A stretch of 64,000 bases of DNA, from NCBI GenBank assembly GCA_016714985.1, contig JADKBS010000001.1, positions 391,001 through 455,000 of the forward strand, written 5' to 3'. Position 1 is the first letter of the stretch, and each line of letters starts with the position of its first letter. The notes under the pieces are model-generated. The model was not told the DNA's origin. It saw nothing but the letters and a program-made list of their open reading frames with translations, and searched no databases. The position numbers were made by a program, and so were the translations under genes. The stretch is from Saprospiraceae bacterium. GTDB taxonomy: Bacteria > Bacteroidota > Bacteroidia > Chitinophagales > Saprospiraceae. Shown here piece after piece: positions 7,944 to 16,701 of this stretch.

Positions 7944-9980
7944 TCAAACTCCCAGCCCCCATTTTACCCCCTCTTCAATCGCCCGCTTGGCGTCCACTTC
8001 CGCCGCTAATTTCGCCCCACCGATGAGGGTGACGGCCATGCCCTTGGCCACTAGCGCATCGTACAAGTCCCGTACGGAGTTCTGCCCGGCGCAAATCACC
8101 ACATTGTCCACGGGCAGCAGCTTGGGCTTGCCCTCGTGCAGGATGTGCAGCCCGGCATCGTCCACTTTCACATACTCCACCTTGGCCAGCATTTTCACGT
8201 TTTTCATCTTCAAACTGGCCCGGTGTATCCAACCGGTCGTTTTCCCGAGGCCAGCGCCGTGCTTGCCTTCCGAGCGTTTCAGCAGCCAGATTTCACGGGC
8301 GGGCGGTTCGGGGTGTGGCTTGGCGATGGCGCCCCGATGGGCATAGGTCGGGTCAACGCCCCATTCTGCTTGGAAGGATTGAAGGATTGAAGGATTGAAG
8401 GATTGAAGGGGTGCCTCGGTCAAGTGATGAGCCAAAAATTCCGCTACATCGAACCCAATGCCGCCTGCGCCGATGATGGCGACGGACTTCCCAACTGTCT
8501 TTTTGCGGAGCAAACAATCCGAATAACTAAGCACTTTGGGATGGTTTTCTCCTTCTATGCCCGCCTTGCGGCCAGTCACACCCGATGCAATGACGACCTC
8601 CACAAAGCCTTGGTTTTCAAGCGATTCCATACTGGCGTGGGTGTTCAAATGCAACTTCACGCCCGTTACTTCCAATTGCTTTGCAAAATAACGGAGCGTC
8701 TCGTAAAACTCCTCCTTGCCGGGTATCCGCTTGGCGAGGTTGAACTGCCCGCCGATTTCAGGGCCAGCCTCAAATAGGTGTACTTCGTGGCCCCGCCCGG
8801 CGGCGGTCGTGGCGGCGGCGAGTCCAGCGGGCCCAGCCCCCACCACGGCGATTTTCTTTTTGGCGTTGCTCCGCAAAACGGGCAGCAGCGTTTCGTGGCA
8901 GGCCCTTGGGTTCACGAGGCAGGAAGCGGTTTTTCGACTGAACGTATGGTCGAGGCAGGCCTGGTTGCAGGCGATGCAGGTGTTGATTTCGTCCCGGCGG
9001 CCTTCCTTGGCTTTTTTCATGAAATCGGGGTCAGCGAGGAAGGGGCGGGCCATGCTCACCATGTCGGCGCAGCCCTCGGCCAGCACCTGCTCGGCCACTT
9101 CGGGCATGTTGATACGGTTGGTGGTGATGAGCGGGATGCCCACCTTGCCCATCAGCCGCTTGGTCACCCAGGCAAAGCCAGCCCGAGGCACCATCGTGGC
9201 GATGGTCGGCACGCGTGCCTCGTGCCAGCCGATGCCCGTGTTGATGATGGTGGCGCCGGCCTTTTCTATCTGCTGCGCAAGGAGTTCCACCTCCTCCCAT
9301 GTGCTGCCATCGTCCACGAGGTCGAGCATAGAGAGGCGATAGATGATGATGAAATTCGGGCCGACGGCCTGCCGCACTTGCCGCACGATTTCCAATGGAA
9401 AACGGATACGATTTTCAAAACTGCCGCCCCATTCGTCGGTGCGTTTGTTGGTTTTGGAGACAATGAATTCGTTGATGAGGTAGCCCTCGCTGCCCATGAT
9501 TTCCACGCCGTCGTAGCCAGCGTCCTGCGCCAGTTTTGCGCAGCGAACAAAATCCGAGATGGTGCGCCGAACGCCCCATCCCGTGAGTGCCCAAGGTTTG
9601 AACGGGCTGATGGGCGACTGAATTGCCGAAGGCGCCACCGCCAACGGGTGGTAGCCATAACGGCCAGCGTGCAAGATTTGCATGCAGATTTTGCCGCCCT
9701 CGGCATGCACGGCCTTGGTCACTTGCTGGTGCTCCGCAACATGCGAACCGTTGGCCATGCGAGCCGCAAATGGCGCTACCCAGCCTTGTCGGTTGGGGGC
9801 GATGCCGCCGGTAACGATAAGGCCCACTCCACCCCTTGCCCGCTCTGCGAAGTAGGTAGCCATTCGCTCGAAGCCATTTTTGGTCTCCTCCAAGCCTGTG
9901 TGCATGCTACCCATCAACACCCTGTTTGGTAGGGTGGTGAAACCGAGGTCGAGGGGGGAGAAAAGGTGCGGGTAATTCAT
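7944..9980 (-). CDS. fadH: NADH:flavin oxidoreductase / 2,4-dienoyl-CoA reductase (FadH-like)
   Basis: Iron-sulfur flavoenzyme that reduces 2,4-dienoyl-CoA during oxidation of unsaturated fatty acids. The 678 residues match the E. coli enzyme in length and order. An Old-Yellow-Enzyme FMN barrel occupies residues 1-340, followed by the 4Fe-4S ligands in CIACNQAC...CLVNPRAC. An FAD/NAD(P)-binding half then starts at VVGAGPAGLAAA and includes a second Rossmann motif IGAGGIGFD. Within this second half, near residues 525-537, the sequence PLQSFNPSILQSF is encoded by a four-fold 9-bp tandem repeat (family H) placed where FadH proteins have a variable loop. A TAATTTTG box lies about 60 bp upstream, with repeat family D between box and start. 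Confidence 0.92.
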   Translation of the reverse strand: MNYPHLFSPLDLGFTTLPNRVLMGSMHTGLEETKNGFERMATYFAERARGGVGLIVTGGIAPNRQGWVAPFAARMANGSHVAEHQQVTKAVHAEGGKICMQILHAGRYGYHPLAVAPSAIQSPISPFKPWALTGWGVRRTISDFVRCAKLAQDAGYDGVEIMGSEGYLINEFIVSKTNKRTDEWGGSFENRIRFPLEIVRQVRQAVGPNFIIIYRLSMLDLVDDGSTWEEVELLAQQIEKAGATIINTGIGWHEARVPTIATMVPRAGFAWVTKRLMGKVGIPLITTNRINMPEVAEQVLAEGCADMVSMARPFLADPDFMKKAKEGRRDEINTCIACNQACLDHTFSRKTASCLVNPRACHETLLPVLRSNAKKKIAVVGAGPAGLAAATTAAGRGHEVHLFEAGPEIGGQFNLAKRIPGKEEFYETLRYFAKQLEVTGVKLHLNTHASMESLENQGFVEVVIASGVTGRKAGIEGENHPKVLSYSDCLLRKKTVGKSVAIIGAGGIGFDVAEFLAHHLTEAPLQSFNPSILQSFQAEWGVDPTYAHRGAIAKPHPEPPAREIWLLKRSEGKHGAGLGKTTGWIHRASLKMKNVKMLAKVEYVKVDDAGLHILHEGKPKLLPVDNVVICAGQNSVRDLYDALVAKGMAVTLIGGAKLAAEVDAKRAIEEGVKWGLGV
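8371..8408. repeat. Repeat family H inside fadH: four GAAGGATT(G) units
   Basis: A perfect tandem GGATTGAA array lies in frame within the coding sequence and encodes the loop QSFNPSILQSF on the minus strand. The reading frame stays open. Confidence 0.85.
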
Positions 9981-9983
9981 GAC

Positions 9984-10022
9984 GTTGGATACGGTGGATA
10001 ATGGTTACTGGATACTGGTTCA
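9984..10022. repeat. Repeat family D copy 2: GGATACTGG-like units upstream of fadH
   Basis: Contains TTGGATACGGTGGATAATGG and TACTGGATACTGG, related to the array near 42.9 kb. It sits 4 bp from the fadH start codon, between the start and the candidate promoter. Confidence 0.6.
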
Positions 10023-10038
10023 TGCGAATGAGGATGGC

Positions 10039-10046
10039 CAAAATTA
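10039..10046 (-). promoter_or_regulatory. Candidate -7 box (TAATTTTG) for fadH
   Basis: Minus-strand TAnnTTTG match 59 bp before the fadH start. If used, repeat family D would be in the 5' untranslated leader. Confidence 0.45.
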
Positions 10047-10151
10047 TGGGTATGCTGCTGAAAGCGGTGCAAAAACTTTAGCCATTCTACTTTTTCCTTT
10101 GGCCTTAGAATTGTTTGTCCAACTTTGCGAAATTTTTAAACTCAACTTTTT

Positions 10152-10523
10152 ATGAAAAATACAATCAAGCTGTTCGTTGCGGCGGCTGTGCTGGCAGCGG
10201 GCTGCTCCCCCAAAAAAGACAAATATGAGGCATTTGCGGAAGACCTTTGCACCTGCATGCGTCCTATGGCCGATTTTCAAAAGGAATTGACCGCCGTTTT
10301 CGAAAGCGGCAGCCAGGACTCGGTGATGGCCATGGTGACGCAAAGCCAAAAAATTGACGAGGATGGTCAGGCATGCTATGCCGCATGGGAGAAAAAGCAC
10401 GGCGTCACAGTAGGCGAGGCAGAAGAAAACAAAATAAAGGAAGCGCTCCGCAAAGTCTGCCCCGACATCTTGGAAATGATAGAGGAAGCCAGCGCCGCTC
10501 CCGTCATGACCCCGAAGACATGA
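10152..10523 (+). CDS. Lipoprotein with four-cysteine domain, tail lost by a frameshift
   Basis: Unknown function. The product starts with a lipoprotein signal (MKNTIKLFVAAAVLAAGC, lipobox LAAGC, Cys18), then a roughly 100-residue domain with C-x-C (DLCTCMRPMADF), a central QAC and a late VCPD cysteine. The same domain, about 75% identical at protein level by eye, forms the C-terminus of the EAD11 protein 1 kb downstream. Comparison of the two shows a lost C near 10512: the downstream copy continues EDMMEDGEMMED, whereas here the frame hits TGA after TPKT. With one base restored the frame would run to 10681 with the same acidic Met/Asp/Glu tail. The copy is therefore either truncated or affected by a sequence error. 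Confidence 0.75.
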   Translation: MKNTIKLFVAAAVLAAGCSPKKDKYEAFAEDLCTCMRPMADFQKELTAVFESGSQDSVMAMVTQSQKIDEDGQACYAAWEKKHGVTVGEAEENKIKEALRKVCPDILEMIEEASAAPVMTPKT

Positions 10524-10768
10524 TAGAGGATAGCGAAATGATGGAGGACGCCGAAATGCCAGAGGGCGCAGGTGCTCCGAAGAGGCCATTCCCGCCACAA
10601 AGTCTGGTAAAGAAGAGGATAAGGGGAATTGAAATTGGGAAAGGTTCAATTATGATTACAAGTTGGTGTCTACCTTTGTAGGATGACACCACAACTTATT
10701 CTATAGGATTCAAGACATAGTAGATGACCACCTGTGTTATAAGACAACCTGGGGACTGCGCTAGTCTA

Positions 10769-11066
10769 ATGGGTGTTCTGCCCCACTGCCAATACAAGCC
10801 CCGCAATCACCACGGTCACCATTATAATACAGGGCATAGGCTTCGCTATCAGTGCAAGGCAAGGGTTATCAAAAATACTTTGACGACTTAACGAACACCA
10901 TTTTCCAAAGTCACCACCAGTCCTTGAAGATTTGGGTAGTTGTTTGTACATTCTGAGACTCAATCTTTTTAACTCCCAGATTGCCAAGGAGTTAGGCTTA
11001 GCCGAGAACGATTGCCACGCCATGACGAGCCTCTTAAGAGCAACTTGAAATCATAATTGAGCCAAA
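10769..11066 (+). pseudogene. Decayed IS1595-like transposase fragment
   Basis: No open frame remains, but joining frames gives a recognisable transposase start. There is a zinc ribbon (PHCQY ... RYQCKA, one ligand shifted out of frame) followed by GYQKYFDDLTNTIF, HHQSLKIWVV, then YILRLNL-NSQIAKELGLAEN and EQLEIIIEPK. This order is that of IS1595-group transposases (zinc ribbon, FxxLTGTIF, helix-turn-helix-like IAxELxL). At least three frameshifts are needed and the catalytic DDE part is missing. It lies exactly between the two paralogous four-cysteine genes. Confidence 0.6.
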
Positions 11067-11077
11067 GACAAAATAAG

Positions 11078-12012
11078 ATGAAACTAGAAAATAAGGCGCA
11101 AATCGAACTATGGTTATCAAAAGGTAAGAATTATGAAGCCATTGCCGAGCTACAAAATCAGCTGAAATCAGCCAAGGCTAACAAAGAATTGTTGTCGGTT
11201 GTTATCAATTTTGCTCGTTTAAGAAAATTAATTCAGATAAAATTAACCATATTATTTCCTATAACGAAGAGACACTAAGTATTAATCGACTTCGCGTTGA
11301 CATGTTAGTGTTTATAGAAAAATTCGATTATCAAGAAATTACAAAAGAACCAGAGCCACAACCAGAACCAGAACCACAACCAGAACCAGGACCAGAACCA
11401 GAACCACAACCACAACCACAACCACAACCACAACCACAACTAGAACTAGAACTAGAGCCAGCAGAAGAGACTCTTTCAACCTATAAAAAAGTGAACTCTA
11501 CATTTCCAAATGGTGGTTGGCTTTTAAGGTGGTGGCTTATTATACTTTTGGTTGCTGTCGGCATTTGGTATTTTATTAAGTATCAAAAAACGATGACAGC
11601 CAACAAATACGAGGCATTCGCTGAAGACCTGTGCAAGTGCATGCGCCCAATGGCCGATTTTCAAAAAAAACTGACCACCGTCTTTGAGAGTGGCAACCAA
11701 GACTCTGTGATGGCCATGGTGACGCAAGGTGAAAAAATTGATGCGGATGGCCAGGCCTGCATCGCCGAATTGGAGAAGAAGCACGGCGTCATAAAAGGCG
11801 AGGCTGAAGAAAACAAAGCAATGGATGAGCTCCGCAAAGTCTGCCCAGACATCGTGGCAATGATGGAAGACGCCAGCGCCGCTCCCGGCATGGCCCCCGA
11901 AGACATGATGGAGGATGGCGAAATGATGGAGGACGCAGATATGAACGAAGCAGGTCAAACTACTAATGAGCCTTCAGTGCCTAGCACGAAATCGAACAAG
12001 GAGAATCAGTAA
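11078..12012 (+). CDS. EAD11-like domain, proline-rich linker, membrane helix and four-cysteine domain (split by a frameshift)
   Basis: Two overlapping frames (ATG at 11078; continuation in the frame open to 12012) together encode about 311 residues. Residues 1-85 resemble an effector-associated domain 11: AQIELWLSKGKNYEAIAEL...LLSVVINFARLRK, then after the shift INHIISYNEETLSINRLRVDMLVFIEKF, with the conserved late N-R-x-x pattern. EADs are small adaptor domains that recruit effectors in bacterial conflict systems. A repetitive Pro-Glu-Gln linker follows (about 90-128), then a membrane helix (WWLIILLVAVGIWYFI, about 150-170) and the four-cysteine domain shared with the upstream lipoprotein. 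A single-base slip near 11224-11227 (an AAAA run) joins the frames. It is not a canonical slippery heptamer, so mutation or sequence error is likelier than programmed shifting. Confidence 0.65.
11347..11462. repeat. Hexanucleotide CCACAA/CCAGAA microsatellite encoding a Pro-Glu-Gln linker
   Basis: About 19 repeats of CCA-(G/C)AA-type triplet pairs within the EAD11 gene. Such arrays are prone to length change in multiples of six bases, which would alter linker length without breaking the frame. Confidence 0.8.
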
Positions 12013-12013
12013 C

Positions 12014-12634
12014 TCAAACCTGCTCTCCCACTTGGTAGAGCGCCAAGTGCCTTGCCACGTACTTTCCAATCACGTCAAATTCGAGGTTGACCGAATCGCC
12101 TGCTTTCAGTTGTCCGAAATTGGTATGCTCAAACGTAAAGGGAATGATGGCCACTGAGAAGTGGCCTTTTCCGTTTTCAGTAATGCCCGGCTTCACCACC
12201 GTCAGGCTCACGCCGTTCACGCTGATGGAGCCTTTGTCAACGAGCAGGTACTCCGGCTGGAACGGGTACTCGAAGCTGAAGACCCAGCTTCCATCTAGCG
12301 TTTGCACCTCGGTGCAAATGCCCTTAACGTCCACGTGCCCCTGCACGAAGTGCCCGTCCAAGCGGGCATTGGACAGCATGGCCCGCTCCAGGTTCACGAG
12401 GCTTCCCACCTGCAAATGGCCGAGGTTGCTCCGCTGCAAGGTTTCGTCAATGGCCGTGACCCGATAAGCCCCATCCGATAGCGCCACGACCGTCAGGCAG
12501 ACGCCATTGTGCGCCACGCTCTGGTCAATCTTCAGTGCCGATGAAATGGACGATGACACGGTGAAGTGGACGTTGCTCCCCTCTTTTTCGATGGATTGTA
12601 CTCGCCCGAAGGCTTCGATGATGCCGGTAAACAT
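12014..12634 (-). CDS. ribE: Riboflavin synthase alpha subunit
   Basis: Final enzyme of riboflavin synthesis: dismutation of two 6,7-dimethyl-8-ribityllumazine molecules to riboflavin. The 206-residue protein has the usual two tandem lumazine-binding barrels. The first begins MFTGIIEAFGRV with NGVCLTVV, and the second begins with GHFVQGHVDV and contains SISVNGVSLTVV. These are the duplicated N-G-x-S/C-L-T-V signatures. The terminal helix drives trimerisation. The gene converges on the EAD11 gene with 1 bp between stop codons. Family B repeats and a TAGTTTTG box lie upstream; the leader (about 60 bp) is too short for an FMN riboswitch. Confidence 0.95.
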   Translation of the reverse strand: MFTGIIEAFGRVQSIEKEGSNVHFTVSSSISSALKIDQSVAHNGVCLTVVALSDGAYRVTAIDETLQRSNLGHLQVGSLVNLERAMLSNARLDGHFVQGHVDVKGICTEVQTLDGSWVFSFEYPFQPEYLLVDKGSISVNGVSLTVVKPGITENGKGHFSVAIIPFTFEHTNFGQLKAGDSVNLEFDVIGKYVARHLALYQVGEQV

Positions 12635-12636
12635 GT

Positions 12637-12674
12637 TTTACGGTGGATGGCTGACGGTGGACGGCTGACGGTAA
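12637..12674. repeat. Repeat family B copy 2: ACGGTGGA / GGCTGACGGT units
   Basis: Tandem ACGGTGGATGGCTG ACGGTGGACGGCTG units immediately upstream of ribE, between its start codon and its candidate -7 box. Confidence 0.75.
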
Positions 12675-12703
12675 CCCGTGTGCAATGCACCTGATGAAGT
12701 CTG

Positions 12704-12711
12704 CAAAACTA
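12704..12711 (-). promoter_or_regulatory. Candidate -7 box (TAGTTTTG) for ribE
   Basis: Minus-strand TAnnTTTG match 70 bp before the ribE start; the repeat copy at 12637-12674 would be transcribed in the leader. Confidence 0.45.
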
Positions 12712-12738
12712 TGAAATGGCGGGATGCCGGATAGGTTC

Positions 12739-12779
12739 AAAAAAAAAATGGAGGACACTGCTTTCAGCGTCCTCCATTT
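12739..12779 (-). terminator. Rho-independent terminator downstream of the SpoU methyltransferase gene
   Basis: An 11-bp perfect stem (12746-12756 with 12769-12779) around a 12-base loop is followed on the minus strand by a run of about ten T. Confidence 0.85.
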
Positions 12780-12906
12780 ACATTCATTCGCTAAGAAATA
12801 CAGAAAAATTAATTTACAGCTACGAATATCACCTACTAAATCCGATTTTGGAAATCACATATACCAGCCGTATAAAAGTGTAGATGATTTGCGAAAGGGA
12901 ATAGAA

Positions 12907-12960
12907 GAGGTATGGAGGTGTAGAGGTATGAGGGGCCACACCTCCATACCTCATACCTTC
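12907..12960. repeat. Repeat family K: GGTATGGAGGTGT hairpin
   Basis: The left arm GAGGTATGGAGGTGTAGAGG pairs with the right arm (ACACCTCCATACCTC...). The array begins at the stop codon of the methyltransferase: the TGA itself is part of GGTATGAGG on the minus strand. Confidence 0.75.
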
Positions 12961-13759
12961 TTTCCTCTTTGCCTCATGGCTTCGAACAGTACGATGGCCG
13001 CAGAGGCCGACACGTTCAGCGAATCCACCTGCCCGGTCATGGGGATGATGAGGCGCTCGTCGCTCTGCTCGACCCAATAAGGGGAGATGCCAGTGGCTTC
13101 CGTTCCGAGCACGAAGGCGAGCGGCTGGCGCAGGTCGGCAGAGTAGAGCGGCTTGGCCGCTTCGAGCCAGGTGGCCATTATTTTTACTTGGTTGCTGCGC
13201 AAAAAAGCAACTGCCTCTTCTGATGAACATGCCACGACGGGCACGGTGAAAATAGCGCCGAGGCTGGCCCTGATGGCATTTGGGTTGAAGATGTCGGTGT
13301 GAGGGTCGCAGACCAGCACGGCGTCCACCCCGGCAGCATCGGCAGTGCGGAGCATGGCGCCTAGGTTGCCGGGCTTCTCCACGCTCTCAATGATGAGTAG
13401 GAGCGGATTGTCGGAAAGGCGCAGGTCGGCGAGGCCGTTGTTTTTCATCTTGAAAACGGCCACCACGTTGGGCACGCCCGTTCGGTAGGCGATTTTTTCA
13501 AAGACCATCGCATTCACCGCGATAAGTTCACGGGGTTGCGAAGCGGCATTTTCAACAAATCCTCCACTGTCCGCAGCGGCGTCACGGCCTCCTCGAACAG
13601 CACGGCCTCCGCCTCGTAGCCGCTGCGCAAGGCCAGTTCCACCTCCCGCAGCCCCTCGGCCACGAACAGGCCCTGCTCCCGGCGGTCACGGGCCTTGGCA
13701 CCGAGCACAGCGATGTTTTTGATGAAGGGGTTTTGGGGGCTGGTGATTTGTTTCAGCAT
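12951..13759 (-). CDS. TrmH/SpoU-family RNA 2'-O-methyltransferase, frameshifted
   Basis: SAM-dependent methyltransferase of the SPOUT class acting on rRNA or tRNA ribose. The N-terminal substrate-binding domain starts MLKQITSPQNPFIKNI at 13759 and includes DRREQGLFVAEGLREVELAL. The catalytic knot domain includes LLLIIESVEKPGNLGAMLRTADAAG, VLGTEATGIS and VDSLNVSASAAIVLFEAMRQ, the family's three motifs. The halves are in different frames that overlap by 4 bp at 13514-13517. The first stops after RNPVNLSR, while the second read upstream continues ELIAVNAMVFEKIAYRTG, which is the expected family sequence. One missing base near 13525-13535 explains the split, so I annotate a single gene of about 269 residues. 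If the break is real the enzyme is probably inactive. Confidence 0.8.
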
Positions 13760-13856
13760 GGTGGATTTGCTTTTTTGCTGCGCAAAGGACGGAGATTTTT
13801 CTTTTGAAACGGACAATTACACCTGCAATCCTATCTTTCCATCCAAATTCAGCACC

Positions 13857-16078
13857 ATGAAAAAACTCGCCCTTTTCCTTTTTTCCTGCTTCGCAATGGC
13901 CTTGACGGGCCTCGCCCAGCAAAACCTCGTGCCCACGCAAGGCATGACCATCACAAAATCCGTCATTTTGAAACAGGACACCTTCTGGCTCGCCGCAGCC
14001 GATAGCCTGGCGCCTGCCCTGCGCATCGAGGGCGACGGCATCACGGTGGATTTCAATGGGGCGGTCATCAATGGCGGTCGTGGAAAATCCTGGCCCGACC
14101 AGTTCAGCGGCAGGGGCCTCGTCATCAAGGGGCGGAACATCACCTTGAAAAACGCCAGGCTGCGGGGCTTCAGGTGGCCATCTTCGCTGAGGGCGTGGAC
14201 AGCCTCCGCCTCCTCGACTGCGACCTGAGCTACAACTGGCGGCCCCGCCTCCGCAGCATCTGGGAGCGGGAGGACTTCAGCGACTGGCTATCCTTTCACC
14301 AAAACGACAAGGACGAATGGTTGCGATACGGGGCAGGCATTTACCTAAAAAACTGCCCGCACGCCCTTGTGCGGGGCTGCACCGTGACGCAAGGGATGAA
14401 CGGCTTGCTGCTGACGGGCTGCAACGACGGCCTTTTCTACAACAACAGCTTCCACTTCAACTCCGGCCTTGGCCTCGGCATGTACCGCAGCAGCCGCAAC
14501 CGGGTGATGCACAACCGCCTTGACTTCAACGTGCGGGGCTATTCACACCACTTCTACCAGCGGGGACAGGACTCAGCGGGTATCCTCGTGTATGAGCAAT
14601 GCAATGAGAACGTATTTGCCCACAACTCCGCCACGCACTCCGGCGACGGGTTTTTCCTTTGGGCGGGGCAGACGACGATGGACACGGGGGAAGGAGGGTG
14701 CAATGATAACCTGCTGTACAAAAACGATTTCTCCTATGCTCCGACGAATGGGGTAGAGGTGACGTTTAGTAGGAATAAAATAATCGGTAATTATATTGAT
14801 GGCTGCACTTATGGCATTTGGGGAGGCTATTGTTTTGAGTCCAAAATAATAAGTAATTCAATAATCAATTGCCGCACTGGCATAGCTATTGAACATGGAC
14901 AAGATAATCAAATCATTGGTAATGGATTAGATTGGGATACTGTCGGGATTCAACTTTGGTCAAGGGTGAGCCAGCCCTCTGACTGGGGTTATGCTAACAA
15001 GCGTGACACTCGAAGCAGGGATTGCCAAATTAGCCAAAATCATTTCAGAGAAGTTCGAAATCCATTGAAAATCAGCGCTTCTCATAAAATAACAGTCAAT
15101 AACGGCAACCAATTTAAAAAGTTTGAAAAACTATTGGTAGTGGAAAAACCCAATGAAAATTTTCATTTTGCAGATAATCTGGTGATTGGCGATAAGGGCT
15201 GGTATGATGCAGAAGTATTTAAAGCATTAAATCCAATTATTAAAGAAAAAATGCTTGAACCAATATTATTCGATGAAGCAGCGCATAAGGCTGAAAAAAT
15301 GCCTGATGGCATGAATGCTGCACTTAAGGAAGAAATACTTAGAAATCGCTTAAGCATATTAATGAATGAATGGGGGCCTTATAATCACCAATACCCAGCA
15401 GTATTTTTGCTGGATAAATTCACCAATGATTCAATTATTACCGTCCGAACTTATGGGCCAAAAGGAGGAATTTTTAGAATAATAAACTATAAGGGCTTTT
15501 CAGATGCAAAAGGCCCAGGATTTTCGTATTCGGGAGAAAAACTCCCCAACGCCACCGACCTACTCCTCGAATTCGAATACACTGGCCCTGCCTTCACCGA
15601 CCAGTTCGGCAACTACCATCCCGCCGATGTGCCCTACCGCTTCAGCTTCCGTCGCTTCGAGAAGAAGCTGGACTGGCAGGTGCGCTGGCACAACTACGAC
15701 GAGGCCACAGACCCGCTCACCCATTACGCCGAGTTCAAAAAGCTGAAAAACGCATTGCCGAAGGCAACGAAAACCACCGACGACCTTTGGTTCGCTTGGT
15801 GGGGCAAGCCCGCTGAGGGCGTGGCAGAGGACAAGTTCGCCACCTTCGCCGAGGCCGAGTTCGACATGGAGCCGGGCGAGTATGCCATCGAACTCACCAG
15901 CGACGATGGCGCTCGGCTATACCTTGATGGGAAGTTATTGATTGACCGTTGGAACGTACACGAACCCGCCACGGACGAGGTGCGGGTGAGGCTCGGTGGG
16001 CATCACAAATTGGAAATCGAGCATTTCGATGGGGGCGGGTTTGCGACGCTGGACTTTAAGTGGAAGAAGGTGGATTGA
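13857..16078 (+). CDS. Secreted right-handed beta-helix (NosD-like) protein with C-terminal PA14-like domain, frameshifted
   Basis: Likely a periplasmic or extracellular carbohydrate-binding protein or polysaccharide lyase. A signal peptide (MKKLALFLFSCFAMALTGLAQ) is followed by a parallel beta-helix rich in NxxxxN-type coils (ALVRGCTVTQGMNGLLL, NNSFHFNSGLGLGMY, NRVMHNRLDFN). A PA14-like domain follows (about residues 640-740; YAIELTSDDGARLYLDGKLLID, then GHHKLEIEHFDG). One lost base near 14172 splits it: the first frame reads RLRGFRWPSS, the next VAIFAEGVDSL, and restoring one C gives GFQVAIFAEG. About 740 residues result. Bases 14755-15535 are clearly AT-richer and use different codons from both flanks, as though that segment had been exchanged. 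Confidence 0.75.
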
Positions 16079-16081
16079 AAA

Positions 16082-16663
16082 TCATCCCCTACCGAGCCGT
16101 ATCAAGTAGCTGAGGTTGAACGAGAAGCCTCCCACGCCCATGATATCAGCTAGTTTTTCGATGGTATCGCTGGTGGAACCGTCTAAGTAAACCGAATTAC
16201 CACCTTTGTATGCCCAAGAATGGCCTGCACAGATTATGAAATAATCATCGTCCACCTTAGCCCGAAGGCCCAATTGGATAGCATAAGCCCTGGCCGAAGG
16301 AATTCTGTATAAAGCCTCGTCGTTGTTCGAGGTAAGCGTCACCTCCCCAAGGCCGCTCGTGGCAAAAAGATAAGCCCCCACCATTGGTGACCAATTGTTT
16401 TGTGGCATGGGGTAAACACGGACACCCATTCCTGCCTTGAAGCCGCTCAGGCCAAGCCCCACCCCAGCATTGAGGTCAATCACCTCTTTAATGGTCATGG
16501 ACAGTTGCATCCCCGCACTATAGGGCGACTCCCAACCAAGGTCGAAGCCAATGCGGGTTTTCACGGGGGTGGGCATTGAATCTCTGGTAGTTGAAATACT
16601 GGTGGCAGTTGCCGTGTCCATTACACAAGCAAACACCAACAAAAACGATAGGAAACGTGTCAT
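16082..16663 (-). CDS. Small outer-membrane beta-barrel-like protein of unknown function
   Basis: A 193-residue protein with a signal peptide (MTRFLSFLLVFACVMDTATA). The rest alternates polar and hydrophobic residues in strand-sized blocks: RIGFDLGW, DLNAGVGLGLSGFKAGMGVRVYP, PMVGAYLFATSGLG, YAIQLGLRAKVDDDYFIICAG, and a final GGFSFNLSYLIRLGRG. The pattern, the size and the C-terminal strand suggest an eight-stranded barrel of the OmpA/OmpW type, but no named family was recognised. It stands alone: convergent with the beta-helix gene (3 bp between stops) and separated from the M48-like operon by 182 bp that hold a TATTTTTG box. Confidence 0.6.
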   Translation of the reverse strand: MTRFLSFLLVFACVMDTATATSISTTRDSMPTPVKTRIGFDLGWESPYSAGMQLSMTIKEVIDLNAGVGLGLSGFKAGMGVRVYPMPQNNWSPMVGAYLFATSGLGEVTLTSNNDEALYRIPSARAYAIQLGLRAKVDDDYFIICAGHSWAYKGGNSVYLDGSTSDTIEKLADIMGVGGFSFNLSYLIRLGRG

Positions 16664-16701
16664 AACTGTTCATTAAATGATAAAAAAAAGATGAATTGAC
16701 A

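Noticed and set aside
11216..11245. Programmed -1 frameshift joining the EAD11 halves
   Set aside because: The AGA-AAA-TTA context is not an X-XXY-YYZ heptamer and no downstream pseudoknot is apparent.
12637..12711. FMN riboswitch upstream of riboflavin synthase
   Set aside because: The presumed leader is only about 60 bases and consists of family B repeats; none of the conserved FMN-element blocks are seen.
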